DNA from: Dehalococcoidia bacterium
Lineage (GTDB): Bacteria > Chloroflexota > Dehalococcoidia > GIF9 > AB-539-J10
Assembly (NCBI GenBank): GCA_023229725.1
Contig: JALNYR010000160.1
Location: 1-5,302 of the forward strand
Direction of reading: 5' to 3'
Length of the DNA stretch: 5,302 nucleotides
In this document: in pieces, positions 4,680-5,302 of the stretch
Layout of the letters: every line of letters begins with the position of its first letter
How positions within the stretch are numbered: the first letter of the stretch is position 1
Program-made: the position numbers and the translations under genes
Notes under the pieces: generated by a model
Told to the model about the DNA's origin: nothing
The model's input: the letters and a program-made list of their open reading frames with translations, nothing else
Database searches by the model: none

Positions 4680-5302
4680 GGCGCAGACTCCGTGACCACG
4701 GTGACGTCTCCCACCGCGATGCCCGTCGTTGCGACCTGAGAGGCAGTCAGCGTCGTGTCGGTCGCCGGAGCCACCAGATTGACGTGGAAAATATACCCCG
4801 GATAGGTCTGTAGGATCGCGGAGATGATGCGCGCCCTATACACCTTCCCATCGTCCCCGTCACCGCCGATCGGAATCGTCGCGAAAAGCTGTTGCAATGC
4901 GGCGACAACTGCAGCCTTGATCTCACTCTCTGTAGCGCCGATCGTGTCGTAGACGTAGACGGTCGGGGTGATCGTCACGGGGAGCGCTGAAGCTGACGTG
5001 GTCGTGACGGTGATGCAGAGCGGGGTCGCATACTCAGCGAGAGCGGTCTCGACGAGGGTCCGATCGCCCCCGGAGACGGCCCCCGAAGACGAGGCGAGGT
5101 ATACGGTGACGTCGCCGGTCGCGGAGTCGGCAACGACCTTCGCGCGCGTGACGTCGGCCGCGGTCGTGAGGGCCGCGTTGAGCGCGACGTAGGCGTATGC
5201 ACCCGCGGCTCCGTTCGGAGAGAGGCTTTCGAGCTTCGCCCGGCACCCAGCGACGATCGAGGACACGCTCTCTTCGTCCACGCCTACCGCGGCAGTCGTG
5301 TT
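4676..5302 (-). CDS. Baseplate J-like protein, C-terminal part (5' end outside the window)
   Basis: The 208 visible residues are open to the window edge, so the true start lies beyond 5302; the GTG at 5281 is an internal valine. The segment fits the C-terminal part of baseplate J-like proteins (P2 gpJ family), which build the baseplate wedge at the distal end of a contractile tail. Visible family-type features are a start like AAVGVDEES, a basic CRAKLESLSPNG segment followed by GAYAY and LNAAL, then VTRAKVV and a VTVYLASSSG strand, a GAVSG turn, and alternating beta strands (ITVTTTSASALPVTITPTVYV). A helix with ATESEIKAAVVAALQQLF and a GDDGKVYRARIISAIL segment follow. The stop overlaps the next gene by four bases (ATGA). 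Recognition is from remembered family character; no profile search was run. Confidence 0.85.
   Translation of the reverse strand, partial: NTTAAVGVDEESVSSIVAGCRAKLESLSPNGAAGAYAYVALNAALTTAADVTRAKVVADSATGDVTVYLASSSGAVSGGDRTLVETALAEYATPLCITVTTTSASALPVTITPTVYVYDTIGATESEIKAAVVAALQQLFATIPIGGDGDDGKVYRARIISAILQTYPGYIFHVNLVAPATDTTLTASQVATTGIAVGDVTVVTESAP

Noticed and set aside
3504..4739. 411-codon open frame on the plus strand
   Set aside because: It lies antisense to the gpI-like gene and its neighbours, is rich in Arg, Pro, Gly and charged residues with no motif, and has no independent context. In GC-rich DNA such antisense frames are common.
5279..5281. GTG 5281 as the start of the J-like protein
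   Set aside because: The frame is open to the window edge and the residues before it (AAVG) continue the family pattern, so it is an internal valine.
1..5302. tRNA, rRNA, CRISPR array, insertion sequence, attachment site, rho-independent terminator
   Set aside because: No cloverleaf, regular spaced repeats, transposase motifs, or GC stem followed by a T run were seen; coding sequence fills nearly the whole window.

Overview
The window reads as part of the late structural operon of a tailed phage or prophage with a contractile (myovirus-type) tail. The DNA is GC-rich and favours codons ending in C or G, which suggests a high-GC bacterial host. The sequence does not show which host, or whether the element is a free phage, a prophage or a phage-derived particle. 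All seven genes I can support lie on the minus strand, so transcription runs from position 5302 down to position 1. They are packed with no gap over 20 bases, and I see no promoter, terminator, RNA gene, CRISPR array, insertion sequence or attachment site.

In transcription order: (1) 5302-4676 is the C-terminal part of a baseplate J-like protein, cut by the window edge. (2) 4679-3888 is a P2 gpI-like tail or baseplate protein with an unusual tryptophan-rich stretch. (3) 3887-3303 is a 194-residue tail fibre or tail tip type protein with an N-terminal motif common in phage structural proteins. (4) 3298-2543 is a 251-residue fibre-like protein rich in Ala, Thr and Gly, with a typical fibre C-terminal motif. 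(5) 2522-1407 is a 371-residue structural protein with a spacer-like N-terminal half and a probable beta-sandwich (carbohydrate-binding-like) C-terminal half. (6) 1410-700 is a 236-residue glycine-rich protein resembling LamG/concanavalin A-like lectin domains. (7) 700-248 is a 150-residue helical protein of unknown function with an acidic proline-rich tail. (8) 251-1 is the start of a small GTG-initiated protein with an N-terminal membrane segment, running off the window.

The order J, then I, then fibre(s) matches the P2-type baseplate and fibre block. J and I would complete the baseplate wedge. The next four proteins probably form or decorate the fibres and tip that recognise the cell surface. 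The last two genes are in the usual place for fibre-assembly or lysis functions, but neither is identifiable by sequence alone. Genes are joined by ATGA, TAGATG, GTGA, TGATG and GTGA junctions or by gaps of 4 and 20 bases, so translational coupling is likely throughout. The most interesting part is 700-3887: four successive, apparently unrelated candidate surface-recognition proteins with no obvious fibre chaperone.
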